NCBI RefSeq assembly: GCF_007362955.1
Contig: NZ_CP041696.1
Location: 1,550,001-1,614,000, forward strand
Origin: Lysinibacillus fusiformis
GTDB taxonomy: Bacteria > Bacillota > Bacilli > Bacillales_A > Planococcaceae
Direction of reading: 5' to 3'
Length of the DNA stretch: 64,000 bases
The translations under genes were made by a program, and so were the position numbers. The notes beneath the pieces are model-generated. The model did not search any database. It was not told where the DNA came from and worked only from the letters and a program-made list of their open reading frames with translations. The first letter of the stretch is position 1. Each line of letters begins with the position of its first letter. Shown piece by piece: positions 36,398 to 46,033 of this stretch.

Positions 36398-36541
36398 GTT
36401 ACAGCGGATATCTTACACAATCACCAGTCACAGGGGCTGGGGCTGGATAGCAATTCTTATGATTAGTTATTACAATGTTAACTTCATTATGCAAAAAGCA
36501 CATCACAATTCCATCCTTATCTTGGTGACATTACAACCTCC

Positions 36542-36570
36542 ATTATAAAGCTGTTTGTATATTATTTCAA
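36542..36570 (-). promoter_or_regulatory. Sigma-A promoter for yjlC-ndh
   Basis: The -35 TTGAAA (36570-36565) and -10 TATAAT (36547-36542) are separated by 17 bases. The predicted start near 36535 gives a leader of about 220 bases. TTGTGA just upstream of the -35 is a half of a Rex-like site, but the second half is poor. Confidence 0.7.
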
Positions 36571-36750
36571 TGAGCTAAATCACAATTTCGACAAACTTTT
36601 CAAAATTCATTGATTTTGTCAACTATTTGTTGTCATTAAAGATATTTCTTTGTCCATTTTGTTAAAAAATACAATTCCTTAATCTATTTTTTTAGCTATT
36701 ACGGTAATAAATATTTTACAAGCAATAATAATGCATTCTACTAGTAATAC

Positions 36751-37377
36751 TTATGAAAAATTTTTAACAGACAACCAGAAAAAATCAATAATCTCTTTCG
36801 CTGCATTGGCTTCTGTTTGAAATAGACGATTGCCTTCTCCATCTTTAAAATAACCAACTGACATGAGCGCCATAAACGTATGAGCGAAAAATTGAGCATT
36901 TCCTGTTCGAATTGTTCCCTTGTCCATTTCCGTTTGCATTGCCTGCTCAATTGTTCTGTACATTTCATTTTCAGAAGCATGTACTTCTTTTAATTGTGAA
37001 TCTGATAAATTAATGGATGCTTCACGCATAAAATTTTTCATATCAATATCCATTGTTGCAGATAAATGTATCTCGACTAGTTGCTCTAATCGCTCTTTAA
37101 ATGATGTAGGCTGTTCTAATATCCCTATAATATGAAGCCGGATTCTTTTCATCATTTCGATTAATGCAGAGGTATATAACTCCCCTTTAGTCGGGTAATA
37201 GTAATAAATAGTAGCTTTTGTAACATTACATCCTTTCGCTACATCATCCATCGACACATTTTTATAGCCATCTTTTATAAAAAGTCTTGTCGCCGTATCG
37301 AGTACAAGTTCTTTAGTTGGTTTAGCCTTGTCATCATGGCGAGGTCTTCCTAGAACACGCGGTGATTGTTTCAACAA
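36751..37377 (-). CDS. TetR family transcriptional regulator
   Basis: A 208-residue protein with a basic N-terminal arm (LGRPRHDDKAKPT), a TetR helix-turn-helix (MDDVAKGCNVTKATIYYYYPTKGELY, residues about 40-65) and a helical ligand domain. It is divergent from an MMPL exporter gene, the usual local repressor arrangement. Start is a TTG following agggagg; two TTG codons stand in tandem. A near-perfect 19-bp palindrome at 37430-37448 in the shared region is a candidate operator. Confidence 0.92.
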   Translation of the reverse strand: MLKQSPRVLGRPRHDDKAKPTKELVLDTATRLFIKDGYKNVSMDDVAKGCNVTKATIYYYYPTKGELYTSALIEMMKRIRLHIIGILEQPTSFKERLEQLVEIHLSATMDIDMKNFMREASINLSDSQLKEVHASENEMYRTIEQAMQTEMDKGTIRTGNAQFFAHTFMALMSVGYFKDGEGNRLFQTEANAAKEIIDFFWLSVKNFS

Positions 37378-37429
37378 GTTCGCCCTCCCTTATAACGTAT
37401 TATTATTAGGCATAGTATAACATATCAGT

Positions 37430-37448
37430 AATTATCAATTGATTAATT
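37430..37448. promoter_or_regulatory. Candidate TetR operator
   Basis: aattatcaattgattaatt is a near-perfect palindrome centred on TCAATTGA, midway between divergent TetR and MMPL genes. Confidence 0.5.
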
Positions 37449-37500
37449 AACCTACTGGTATATATAATTAATACTACATAAATAGAATGGAGGTTTTGAC

Positions 37501-39693
37501 ATGCAAAAACACCCACTTGAGCAATGGGGCTCAATGGTTGCAAGTAAAAAAGGTCGATTGCTAGCGATTACCATTTGGGTTTTACTTGTTGTTGCCCTAT
37601 CTTTCGCTTGGCCACAAATAAATAGCATCGAAAGTGAATCGGGGAAAAATTTGCCAGATACAGAGATGTCTGAGCAGGCTGCATCTATTATTGCAGAGGA
37701 ATTTCCAAATGATGCAGGGACACCTTTATTACTCGTCTGGCATCGGGAAAGCGGCCTAACTACTGACGATTTCGTTGCTATTCAAAAGGTATATGGGGAA
37801 CTTCAGGCAAAACCTTTAGCTCACCAATCTCTTATTCCACCTTATGATGTCATGCCGCCTCAGGCTTTTTTGGCAGCTACATCTGAAAATGGCTCAACAA
37901 TTGTCACACCTATTTTCTTTAAAAAAGGCGTCGCGACTGATTTACTCCAAGAAAGTTTAAACTCTTTAACAACAACAATGGCTACGTATAACGTCCAACT
38001 AGATAAAGATTTAGCTAGTGATGAACTGCATGTACGTTATTCTGGTCCAGTTGGTATTGCGACAGATGCTGTCAGCTTATTCTCGCAAGCTGATGTGAAA
38101 TTACTTATAGCAACGGTAATGCTCGTACTAGTGTTACTAATATTAATTTATCGCTCACCTTTGCTTGCCATTATTCCATTAATTGTTGTAAGTCTTGCCT
38201 ATGGTGTCATTAGTCCCACACTTGGTTTTTTTGCGGAGCAAGGCTGGATTGATAAGGATTCACAGGCTGTGTCCATAATGACCGTATTGCTATTTGGTGC
38301 AGGAACAGACTATTGTTTATTTTTAATTTCAAAATACCGTGAAATACTGTTTGACGTTGAGGATAAAGCTACTGCAATGAAACTTGCTGTAAAGGAATCT
38401 GGTGGCGCCATCATGATGAGTGCGTTAACAGTCGTCATCGGATTAGCCACGCTTAGTCTGGCCCACTACGGTGCATTCCAACGCTTTGCTGTGCCATTTA
38501 GTTTTGGCGTTTTAATAATGGGCATAGCGGCCTTAGTCATACTTCCAGCTATCCTCGTTATTATTGGACGTTTAGCCTTCTTCCCGTTTACACCACGTAC
38601 AGAGGAAATGGCTCGTAAGCAGGGGAAAAAACAACATAAGTCTTCTCATAAAACAAGCCGTAAAGTCGGACATTTCGTCACGCATAAACCTTGGGTTGTT
38701 ATTGTGGGAACTGTCCTTTTACTTGGCGGTTTAGCAGCATTTGTGCCACGAATTCAATATACTTTTGACTTATTATCTTCTTTCCCAGAGAATATGCCGT
38801 CTCGAGAAGGTTTTACTTTAATAGAAGAAAATTTTTCACCGGGTGAACTAGCTCCCGTTCAACTTGTAATTGATACGGATGAAACAACTATTAACATTCA
38901 ACAGTCGCTTACTGCTCTTCCTTATATAGATATTGTGGAAGATGTTCAAATTGGGGAGAAAAACGATTCCATTCAATTATATGAACTTACGTTTAATGCA
39001 AACCCTTATGCAAAAGAATCATTGGCGCATATACCCGAACTTAAGACTGAAGTCGTAAATATACTTAAAAATGCAGGTATCAAGAATGCTGATAAACAAG
39101 TATGGATTGGTGGAGAAACGGCAAGTCAATATGACACACAGCAAATTACTGAGCGTGATGAATCAGTCATAATGCCGACCATGATTGCGTTAATCGCCAT
39201 TTTATTATTTATCTATTTACGTTCTGTCACAGCTACCGTATATTTACTAGCTACAGTGATTATTTCTTATTTCGGTGCACTCGGTGCTGGTTGGCTTATT
39301 TTACATCATGTTATGGGGGCTGAGGCGATATCAGGGGCCATCCCTCTGTATGCATTTGTATTTTTAGTGGCCCTCGGTGAAGATTATAATATCTTCATGA
39401 TTTCAGAAATTTGGAAGAAACGTAAAAATGCAGATCATTTAACTGCGGTAGAAGAAGGTGTTGTTCATACAGGTAGTGTCATTACATCTGCTGGTCTTAT
39501 TTTAGCAGGTACATTCGCTGTTCTCGCAACACTACCTATTCAAGTGCTTGTTCAATTTGGCGTTGTGACTGCGATTGGTGTTCTACTGGATACATTTATC
39601 GTACGCCCACTGCTCGTCCCAGCGATTACAACTGTTCTTGGAAAATATGCTTTTTGGCCAGGTTCGCTGTTTAAAAAGGAAAACAGAGCTTAA
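37501..39693 (+). CDS. MMPL family RND-type exporter
   Basis: A 730-residue membrane protein with about 12 helices in two repeats. Each repeat has an N-terminal helix, a large outside domain and a five-helix bundle. The proton-relay motifs FGAGTDYCLFLISKYRE (first half) and LGEDYNIFMISE (second half) are intact. MMPL proteins export lipids or lipophilic drugs using the proton gradient. ATG 37501 follows ggagg. The divergent TetR suggests drug-inducible expression. Resembles YdgH/YdfJ of Bacillus. Confidence 0.93.
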   Translation: MQKHPLEQWGSMVASKKGRLLAITIWVLLVVALSFAWPQINSIESESGKNLPDTEMSEQAASIIAEEFPNDAGTPLLLVWHRESGLTTDDFVAIQKVYGELQAKPLAHQSLIPPYDVMPPQAFLAATSENGSTIVTPIFFKKGVATDLLQESLNSLTTTMATYNVQLDKDLASDELHVRYSGPVGIATDAVSLFSQADVKLLIATVMLVLVLLILIYRSPLLAIIPLIVVSLAYGVISPTLGFFAEQGWIDKDSQAVSIMTVLLFGAGTDYCLFLISKYREILFDVEDKATAMKLAVKESGGAIMMSALTVVIGLATLSLAHYGAFQRFAVPFSFGVLIMGIAALVILPAILVIIGRLAFFPFTPRTEEMARKQGKKQHKSSHKTSRKVGHFVTHKPWVVIVGTVLLLGGLAAFVPRIQYTFDLLSSFPENMPSREGFTLIEENFSPGELAPVQLVIDTDETTINIQQSLTALPYIDIVEDVQIGEKNDSIQLYELTFNANPYAKESLAHIPELKTEVVNILKNAGIKNADKQVWIGGETASQYDTQQITERDESVIMPTMIALIAILLFIYLRSVTATVYLLATVIISYFGALGAGWLILHHVMGAEAISGAIPLYAFVFLVALGEDYNIFMISEIWKKRKNADHLTAVEEGVVHTGSVITSAGLILAGTFAVLATLPIQVLVQFGVVTAIGVLLDTFIVRPLLVPAITTVLGKYAFWPGSLFKKENRA

Positions 39694-39763
39694 ATGCCTT
39701 ACGTCCGCTTAGCTTTGAACAAATAAATAAACTCATTTGAAAAATAGATGCATAGTAAATATC

Positions 39764-39807
39764 AACCCGTTATTTGTTAATGCTCTTAGGCAGACAAAAA
39801 ACGGGTT
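39764..39807 (+). terminator. Probable terminator after the MMPL gene
   Basis: The stem aacccgtt / aacgggtt with extra ttgt/acaa pairing; the following T-run is weak. Confidence 0.55.
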
Positions 39808-39916
39808 ATATTATGATTCTAAAAAAACGTCTTTTCACCTACATTGATAAATGTATCGATCAACTTCTCCAATTTATCGATAACGTATGAACGATTTATC
39901 CCCCAAATTCTATTCA

Positions 39917-40141
39917 TTAATGCGCTGTATATCCCCCATCAACAAGAAGGGTTGTACCATTAACAAAACTAGCATCATCACTAGCCAAAAATAATACAGC
40001 TTTTGCTATTTCTTCTGGTTTTCCAAGTCTGCCCTGCGGATGCAAAGAAGCTAAATAATCTTTCTTTTGAGGATCAACACCAGCAAGTAATGGCGTGTCA
40101 ATATAGCCAGGGCAAACCGCATTCACCCGAATACCCTCTTT
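39917..40141 (-). pseudogene. C-terminal fragment of a short-chain dehydrogenase
   Basis: A minus-strand frame reads [18 protein letters not shown], then [18 protein letters not shown] and [10 protein letters not shown] to the stop. This is the last third of a classical SDR enzyme. Homology stops at about 40141, where the NAD-binding half and the YxxxK active site should be. The 69-codon open frame from GTG 40126 cannot be functional alone. It abuts a fragment of a different gene on the other strand. Confidence 0.85.
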
Positions 40142-40312
40142 ATGATTCTTAGATTATTGGCGGAAGGGTATGATAATAAAAAAATCGGTGGATTATTGTT
40201 CTTAAGCGAATATACGGTACGGGATTATGTCAGTAGTTTAATGACAAAACTAAAAGCGAAAAATCGGACACAAGTCGTCGCCTCTGCTTTTCGTTTAGGT
40301 TTATTAAATTAA
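40142..40312 (+). pseudogene. DNA-binding HTH fragment of a NarL/LuxR response regulator
   Basis: Fifty-six codons from ATG 40142 read [20 protein letters not shown], a SEYTVRDYVSSLMTKL stretch, then AKNRTQVVASAFRLGLLN and TAA. This is the LuxR-type four-helix domain at the end of NarL-family response regulators. The receiver domain is absent, and the domain's conserved first residues are cut at the junction. No ribosome site is seen. It is likely a remnant, although a stand-alone HTH protein cannot be excluded. Confidence 0.7.
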
Positions 40313-40479
40313 TTTCATCTTTTCTAAAAACTTTTACGGCAGTTAAAGAAAGTATCTACAGTAAAAGAAAAATCAATGAAAAGTATATGCTCTTTGGGCA
40401 CAAAGAGGTAGGTGTGAATCGAAAAGTCAAAGTACCCCGTTTTTAGGGAGTGCGCAAAAAAGTCCATAAAATGTATTTT

Positions 40480-40516
40480 AGCCATGGCAGAAACGATTAA
40501 TCGTTTCAGCCATGGC
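40480..40516 (+). terminator. Long hairpin with T-run
   Basis: agccatggc and gccatggct, plus inner gaaacgatt / aatcgtttc, make an almost perfect 18-base-pair hairpin followed by ttttt. It is a strong terminator, but no intact plus-strand gene lies directly upstream. Confidence 0.7.
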
Positions 40517-40531
40517 TTTTTCTTCGATGCC

Positions 40532-40658
40532 GTTGATTTCCGTTCCGGCGGACGCTTTCCTGGGAGCGAACCTTGAGCCTCCTTGTCGCTAATGCTCCTG
40601 TGGGGTCTCAAAATGTTTGCTAGTTCTCCCAGAAGTCGCCGCCTAAACCCCAATCAAC
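40532..40658. repeat. Intergenic hairpin repeat (family A)
   Basis: A 127-bp imperfect palindrome bounded by gttgatt / aatcaac with inner ggcgg / ccgcc. Its ccgttccggcggacgc and cccagaagtcgcc segments resemble the element at 11067-11173. An open frame on the minus strand across it is not a gene. Confidence 0.6.
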
Positions 40659-40718
40659 TAGTCTTACCGTTTTTCAGAGTTTCTTATTGGTTAAACTTTA
40701 TCTCGAATACATCATTAC

Positions 40719-42233
40719 TTAATTTGTTGGTTTTTTCAAATCCATTGCAGCTGCCGCACTTTCAACTTTTACGCGTTTTAAGAAGAATGCTAGTACAATT
40801 GCAAGAATTGTTACAATAGCCGCGATTAAGAATGAATGTGTAATCCCATCTAATAAGGCTGTTTGCATAATTTGATCTTGCATTTGTTGCATTTGCTCAG
40901 CAGTTGGTACAACACCAGACTGAGCTGCTTTTGCTTGTGCTTCTGCTATTAAGTCTGCAGCTGTTGCCTTTGTACGGTTATTCATAAATGTAACTAACAC
41001 TGCACTACCAATCGCTCCTGCTACTTGTTGCAAGGTATTATTGATAGCCGTACCATGTGGATTCATAATTTGTGGTAATTGATTTAAACCATTTGTCATA
41101 ATAGGCATCATTACCATTGAAATACCGAACATACGAATGGAATACATGGATACAATAAATGTATAGCTAGAATCCAATTCCAATTTTGTTAAACCAAAAG
41201 TTGCGAGAGTCGTAATTGTTAAACCAATAATCGCTAAAACACGCGGTCCGAATTTATCAAAAAGCTTCCCGGTAATTGGTGACATTATCCCCATTACAAG
41301 TGCCCCTGGAAGCATCATTAATCCAGCTTCAAATGGTTCAATTCCACGAATGGATTGTACATAAGCTGGCGTTAAAATCATCCCAGAGAACATCGCCATA
41401 GAAACGATAACAGAGATAGCCGAGCCAAGTGCAAACATTGGATATTTGTAAATACGTAGTTCAAGTAAAGGCTGCTCCATACGTAATTGTTTAAAGATGA
41501 AAATAATTAATGAAACAAAACCAATAGAAATTGTACCGTACACCCAAGGACTAGACCATCCTTTATCCCCTGCTGTACTGAAACCATAAAGAATACCACC
41601 AAATGCAACCGTCGATAATATTACGGAAGGGAAATCTAAATGAACTTCACGTGTCTCCATCACGTTTTCTAATTTCCAAACACCGAATAGTAAACTAATA
41701 ATTGCAAATGGAATAATCATTTGGAATAGCATGCGCCAATCGTGATGTTCCACAATCCAGCCTGACAATGTTGGACCAATTGCAGGTGCCGCAATCATCA
41801 CTAAACCAAAAATCCCCATTGCTGCTCCGCGTTTTTCTTTTGGGAAGCTAGTCAGCATGACATTCATTAAAAGCGGTGACATACTTGAAGCCCCTGCTGC
41901 TTGCACCATACGACCTGCTAACAGCACGCCAAAGTTTGGCGCAAAACCAGCCATAATTGTACCAATTGTAAATATTATCATCGCCGTAATAAATAGATGT
42001 CTATTTTTAAAGCGTGTTACGAAAAATGCCGAAGCAGGTACTAAGATACCACTTACAAGCATATAACCTGTTGCTAACCATTGTACTTTTGCGTACGTAA
42101 TACCAAAATCTTTCATAATGGTTGGCAACGCAACATTTAACAATGTGTTGTTAAGAAAAGCAACAAAAGCACCCACAAATAAAATAGCAATCATGCCATA
42201 AGGGGGCTTTTTCATTGTTAAGTCATTATTCAT
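40719..42233 (-). CDS. MFS drug exporter, DHA2 (EmrB/QacA) family
   Basis: A 504-residue, 14-helix transporter. LNNTLLNVALPTIMKDFG in helix 1, the AGRMVQAAGASSMSPLL segment and GWIVEHHDWRMLF are standard DHA2 features. It exports drugs or toxic compounds by proton antiport. The last cytoplasmic segment is short. The divergent TetR gene at 42391 is its probable regulator, with a 157-bp intergenic region. The ATG at 42233 follows gagggatata, a modest ribosome site. Confidence 0.93.
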   Translation of the reverse strand: MNNDLTMKKPPYGMIAILFVGAFVAFLNNTLLNVALPTIMKDFGITYAKVQWLATGYMLVSGILVPASAFFVTRFKNRHLFITAMIIFTIGTIMAGFAPNFGVLLAGRMVQAAGASSMSPLLMNVMLTSFPKEKRGAAMGIFGLVMIAAPAIGPTLSGWIVEHHDWRMLFQMIIPFAIISLLFGVWKLENVMETREVHLDFPSVILSTVAFGGILYGFSTAGDKGWSSPWVYGTISIGFVSLIIFIFKQLRMEQPLLELRIYKYPMFALGSAISVIVSMAMFSGMILTPAYVQSIRGIEPFEAGLMMLPGALVMGIMSPITGKLFDKFGPRVLAIIGLTITTLATFGLTKLELDSSYTFIVSMYSIRMFGISMVMMPIMTNGLNQLPQIMNPHGTAINNTLQQVAGAIGSAVLVTFMNNRTKATAADLIAEAQAKAAQSGVVPTAEQMQQMQDQIMQTALLDGITHSFLIAAIVTILAIVLAFFLKRVKVESAAAAMDLKKPTN

Positions 42234-42390
42234 TTATATCCCTCAATTCTTTCTTGTTGTTTAAGATAAAACTTATTTTATACTCGCAGTCTACTTTTTT
42301 CAACAATTTAGATTAAAAATTTTTAAAACGTTGATATATAAGTGTTTTTATTATAGAATGATAGTATAATAATTTAAAAAAGGTGAGGTT

Positions 42391-43299
42391 ATGAACAAAA
42401 GAAAAAGACAAATACTTACTTCTGCTCGTGAACTTTTTATAGAAAAGGGTTTCGTGGATACATCCATTAACGATATAATCGGTGACGCTAAAATTTCTAA
42501 GGGCACATTTTATAATCACTTCGCCTCAAAAAATGAATGCTTAATCGCCATTCTAGACGACGGGCGTGAGGAAGCAAGCAATCGTCGACATGAGCTTCTT
42601 TACGGAAAAGATCCAACTGACTTGGAAGTATTGACACAGCAAGTGGCTGTACTTATGTATGTCAACCGCGAGCACAATCTTATACAAATTTTCGAATCAA
42701 TTTTTCATTCTCGAGATAATGAACTAAAGAAAATTATTTTGAACTATCATTTACAAGAGTTAGAATGGCTTGCCAATAGACTTGTACAAGTTTTTGGAGA
42801 AGAAATTAGTCCGATGAGCTATGAGTGTGCTGTGCAAACATTGGGTATGATTAACCTCTCTTTACGTGCAGTCTTGATTTCTGATTATAAATATATAAAC
42901 CGTGAAGCAATTGTACGCGTAGCATTACGCAATATTAGTGTAATCATTCCTGCTATGCTGGAATCAAAAGAAATTATTATAAGTGTTGAGATGATTAATG
43001 CCATACAAAATGTCGTGAATTATCGTTCAGTCAGTAAAGAAATGGTAATCGAACAGCTACAAGGCTTTACGAAAGGATTATCGAAGGACGAAACTGTTGA
43101 AGGATTGGAATTTGCTACATTTCTAATGGAGGAATTACAGCAAGAGAAACCTAAGCTCTTTATTATCGAATCACTACTTACTCCTTTCAGAAAAGCATTT
43201 GTTGGAACCGAACACGCAGCAGAGGCGCGTGACATCGCTAATAATTTATGGCGTTACGTAAAAATCGAACACCCTTCTGAACACTGTAACAAAAAATAA
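42391..43299 (+). CDS. TetR family transcriptional regulator, long form
   Basis: A 302-residue protein. The N-terminal TetR helix-turn-helix is typical (ILTSARELFIEKGFVDTSIN, ISKGTFYNHFASKNECL). The C-terminal part is about 100 residues longer than the family norm, and residues 200-290 form an extra helical region. It is divergent from the DHA2 exporter and likely represses it. ATG follows aaggtgagg. The extension may be a larger drug-binding or dimer domain. Confidence 0.9.
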   Translation: MNKRKRQILTSARELFIEKGFVDTSINDIIGDAKISKGTFYNHFASKNECLIAILDDGREEASNRRHELLYGKDPTDLEVLTQQVAVLMYVNREHNLIQIFESIFHSRDNELKKIILNYHLQELEWLANRLVQVFGEEISPMSYECAVQTLGMINLSLRAVLISDYKYINREAIVRVALRNISVIIPAMLESKEIIISVEMINAIQNVVNYRSVSKEMVIEQLQGFTKGLSKDETVEGLEFATFLMEELQQEKPKLFIIESLLTPFRKAFVGTEHAAEARDIANNLWRYVKIEHPSEHCNKK

Positions 43300-43363
43300 A
43301 AATGTATTATTTTATCTGTTAAGGGATATTACGAAAAACCAAAAATGACCCTCAGATTATTGA

Positions 43364-43397
43364 AAAAGGCATCAAGAAGTTCATCTCGATGCCTTTT
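43364..43397 (+). terminator. Intrinsic terminator
   Basis: The stem aaaaggcatc / gatgcctttt lies 65 bases after the TetR stop. The rest of the gap to 43581 contains a GC-richer stretch (43435-43530) without a gene. Confidence 0.8.
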
Positions 43398-43581
43398 GTC
43401 TTTTGTATTTTTCGTTCAAACGATGGGATAATTCAACGGGACGTCATGGGCCCGGATGGAGCATAGTGAAAGAAGCAACTTAGTGCCGCCTGCGGAAGCT
43501 ATCTGCCCACTATGGAAATTAGCGATCTTACTTTATTTTTCAGTAGAACCGCCCTTTTATATGGCTTCAAAAACATATGCA

Positions 43582-45231
43582 TTATTGTTCGCGTGAAAAT
43601 TTCACAACAAAAACTGTACCTCTTGCATCTGAATTCACACTGATTGTCCCGTTATGCAAATCAATCAGTTGCTTTGTAATCGCTAACCCTAGACCAGTAC
43701 CTGTTGTATCATCAGTCGTATTTGTCCCTCGGTAGTAGCGCTCGAATAAGTTATCTAGTTCCTTTTGTGGAATCCCTGGACCTTGGTCAGCAATTGTCAG
43801 CATGACGCCTTCTGATGTGTTTTGCCCCTCCACACTTACTTTGGTGTCATTCGGGGTATACTTCTTGGCATTCGTAATTAAATTATCCAATATACGCTTT
43901 AATAGAAGTTCATCTGCATCCAGTAAGACATCTCCATAAACACGTACACAGACTTGATTGTCTGCAAACTGTTGTAACCAAGAACTCAATGCTAATGATA
44001 CCTTTTCAAGCTTTATAGCTTTATTTTTCAACTGATACGTATAGGTTAAATCTTGAATGAGCGCATCCATATAGGTAGCCTTTTCTTGCATTGTTTTAGC
44101 AAAGGCACGCATTTCATCATTCGTCCACTCATAATCGCCAGAAGCTAGCATGGTAGAATAACCGTAAATAGAGCTGAGAGGAGTTTTTAAATCATGTGAT
44201 AGTCCTGTAATCCATTCTTCACGTAATTGCTCTGATTGCTTAATTTGCCTTTCGTTTGAAGCAAGTCGGTCTGATAAATGATTGAGCGACTCATCGACAG
44301 GCTGGAATAATTTAAATTTCCTTTTTAACTTCCCTGTCTTCTGGTGATGAACTTTTTTATCGCTCAATTTCCGATAATCAAATTGCGCGAGATGTTCGAT
44401 ACGTGAAATAACGTATACAAGTGGTCGGACAAATTGGCGTGAAATTCCTATTGATAAGAAAATGACGCCTATTAATAAGATAATGTGTCCACCGAAGAAA
44501 ATCGCAATAAAAAGAAGCATCGCTTTATTAAACGGCTCTTCAAACGGCTTATACGATGGATTTGGCATACGCACGACCAGTGTTGTTCCATCTTCGAGTG
44601 TTGCACTTTGTATTAATTCTTCCTGCTCGAAAATATCATAATTCTCTTCTATTAATTCCGGCTTATATAGCAATTTATAGCTTTCACCAATAACTTTTAC
44701 TCTTTTCCATCGTTCATTATAAATCTCTACTGCCGCCTTATTGTCATTTAAACGCTGGAGCAAATCTGAAGGTATCTCCTCCTTCTTCTGCCAAACACTA
44801 TTGGCCTCATCAAAAAGAGGCTGAACTAGTGACGTAGGTAAAAATAATAAATAATATTTCGGCAGTTTCCAGGTATGCATACCTGGACGTTCAAGTAACA
44901 AAATCTCACTATCAGTCATTCCGCAAAGTTCACATGTTTCACCAGTGTAATCTAAGATGTCCATCGATTGATTAAACAAATATAACTGCCCTAAATTCTC
45001 CTCTGCGCGTTCCACTAAATAATCCGCAATACGCATCGATTTCCCCTCTGTAATCACTGCGTCATCTTCAATTTCGTATGAACTCATTGTATGAATATTA
45101 TCACCAACACGTGCATTGATAAAGAACGCAAAAAATAACAAACTAACAATAAATCCCAGAATAATTAGTAAATAAAACACTGTGAAATAAGATACAAAAC
45201 GCAGTGTTAATCTCCCTGACGGTTTCATCAA
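43582..45231 (-). CDS. Sensor histidine kinase
   Basis: A 549-residue kinase: helix 1 (residues about 12-35), a roughly 200-residue external sensor, helix 2 (about 240-262), a linker, the HisKA phosphoacceptor GLSHDLKTPLSSIYGY, then a HATPase domain with N box NLITNAKKYTP, G1 DQGPGIP and G2 GTGLGLAI. The external domain carries a CELC motif (residues about 98-101), unusual for a sensor and possibly redox-active or metal-binding. It overlaps its response regulator gene by four bases. Confidence 0.93.
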   Translation of the reverse strand: MMKPSGRLTLRFVSYFTVFYLLIILGFIVSLLFFAFFINARVGDNIHTMSSYEIEDDAVITEGKSMRIADYLVERAEENLGQLYLFNQSMDILDYTGETCELCGMTDSEILLLERPGMHTWKLPKYYLLFLPTSLVQPLFDEANSVWQKKEEIPSDLLQRLNDNKAAVEIYNERWKRVKVIGESYKLLYKPELIEENYDIFEQEELIQSATLEDGTTLVVRMPNPSYKPFEEPFNKAMLLFIAIFFGGHIILLIGVIFLSIGISRQFVRPLVYVISRIEHLAQFDYRKLSDKKVHHQKTGKLKRKFKLFQPVDESLNHLSDRLASNERQIKQSEQLREEWITGLSHDLKTPLSSIYGYSTMLASGDYEWTNDEMRAFAKTMQEKATYMDALIQDLTYTYQLKNKAIKLEKVSLALSSWLQQFADNQVCVRVYGDVLLDADELLLKRILDNLITNAKKYTPNDTKVSVEGQNTSEGVMLTIADQGPGIPQKELDNLFERYYRGTNTTDDTTGTGLGLAITKQLIDLHNGTISVNSDARGTVFVVKFSREQ

Positions 45232-45929
45232 TGAACATCACCAACGAGTTTATAGCCAATACCTCTGACAGTTACGATACAAGTCGGTTTACCTGGATCT
45301 TTTTCAACTTTTTCACGGAGTTTACGAATATGAACCATCACCGTGTTATCATCGAAAATATAATCTCCCCAAACACGTTCATATATTTGTTCCTTCGATA
45401 ATACTTGCCCTACATTTTCACATAGGTATTTCAGCAAATGAAATAACCTTCCACTAATAATGTCCTTCTTACCATCCACTTCAATCTCTGCCGCATCCAC
45501 ATTAAACACAAAACGATCGCAAGTATATATATGCCCCTCCTGCACATCCGCCTTCTTCTTCATGTAACGCGTAAGCTGTACCTTAACCCTCGCTACTAGC
45601 TCTAGCGGATTAAATGGTTTTATTATATAGTCGTCTGCACCATTCATAAAGCCACGCAATTTATCTGCATCACTACTCTTTGCGGTTAAAAAGAAGATAG
45701 GTGCATCACTTTTTTCGCGTATATACTTTGCTATTTCTAAACCATTACCATCTGGCAACATGATATCTAACAGATAAAAATCAAATTTTTCTCTTTCTAT
45801 TTTCCTCATAGCATCTTGAACAGTACTACAAAGTATTATGTTATCGATTCCTTCTTTTCGTAAAATGATTTCTATCATTTCAGCTATAGCACGTTCATCT
45901 TCTAGTACTAAAATTGTTGCATTTTGCAT
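45228..45929 (-). CDS. OmpR-family response regulator
   Basis: A 233-residue protein. The receiver domain (phospho-aspartate in FYLLDIMLPDGNG, acidic pocket DE near residue 11, lysine in KPFNPLEL) is joined to a winged-helix domain (RLFHLLKYLCENVGQ, VHIRKLREKVE). It is the first gene of the pair with the histidine kinase. The target operon is not obvious; the divergent DUF418 gene, 104 bases away, is a candidate. Confidence 0.95.
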   Translation of the reverse strand: MQNATILVLEDERAIAEMIEIILRKEGIDNIILCSTVQDAMRKIEREKFDFYLLDIMLPDGNGLEIAKYIREKSDAPIFFLTAKSSDADKLRGFMNGADDYIIKPFNPLELVARVKVQLTRYMKKKADVQEGHIYTCDRFVFNVDAAEIEVDGKKDIISGRLFHLLKYLCENVGQVLSKEQIYERVWGDYIFDDNTVMVHIRKLREKVEKDPGKPTCIVTVRGIGYKLVGDVH

Positions 45930-46033
45930 ACTATCACCAACTTTTAAGATTACTTTAAGGTAGTCATTATATCCCTATAAGATTTTTATACTACTCTATG
46001 TATAAGTTAACCAATTAAGGAGATAAAACGCAA

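Noticed and set aside
36571..36590. Full Rex operator before yjlC-ndh
   Set aside because: Only one half (TTGTGA) is good; the second half has too many mismatches.
40324..40653. 109-codon open frame on the minus strand
   Set aside because: It runs across the terminator and the family A repeat; the predicted protein has no natural composition.
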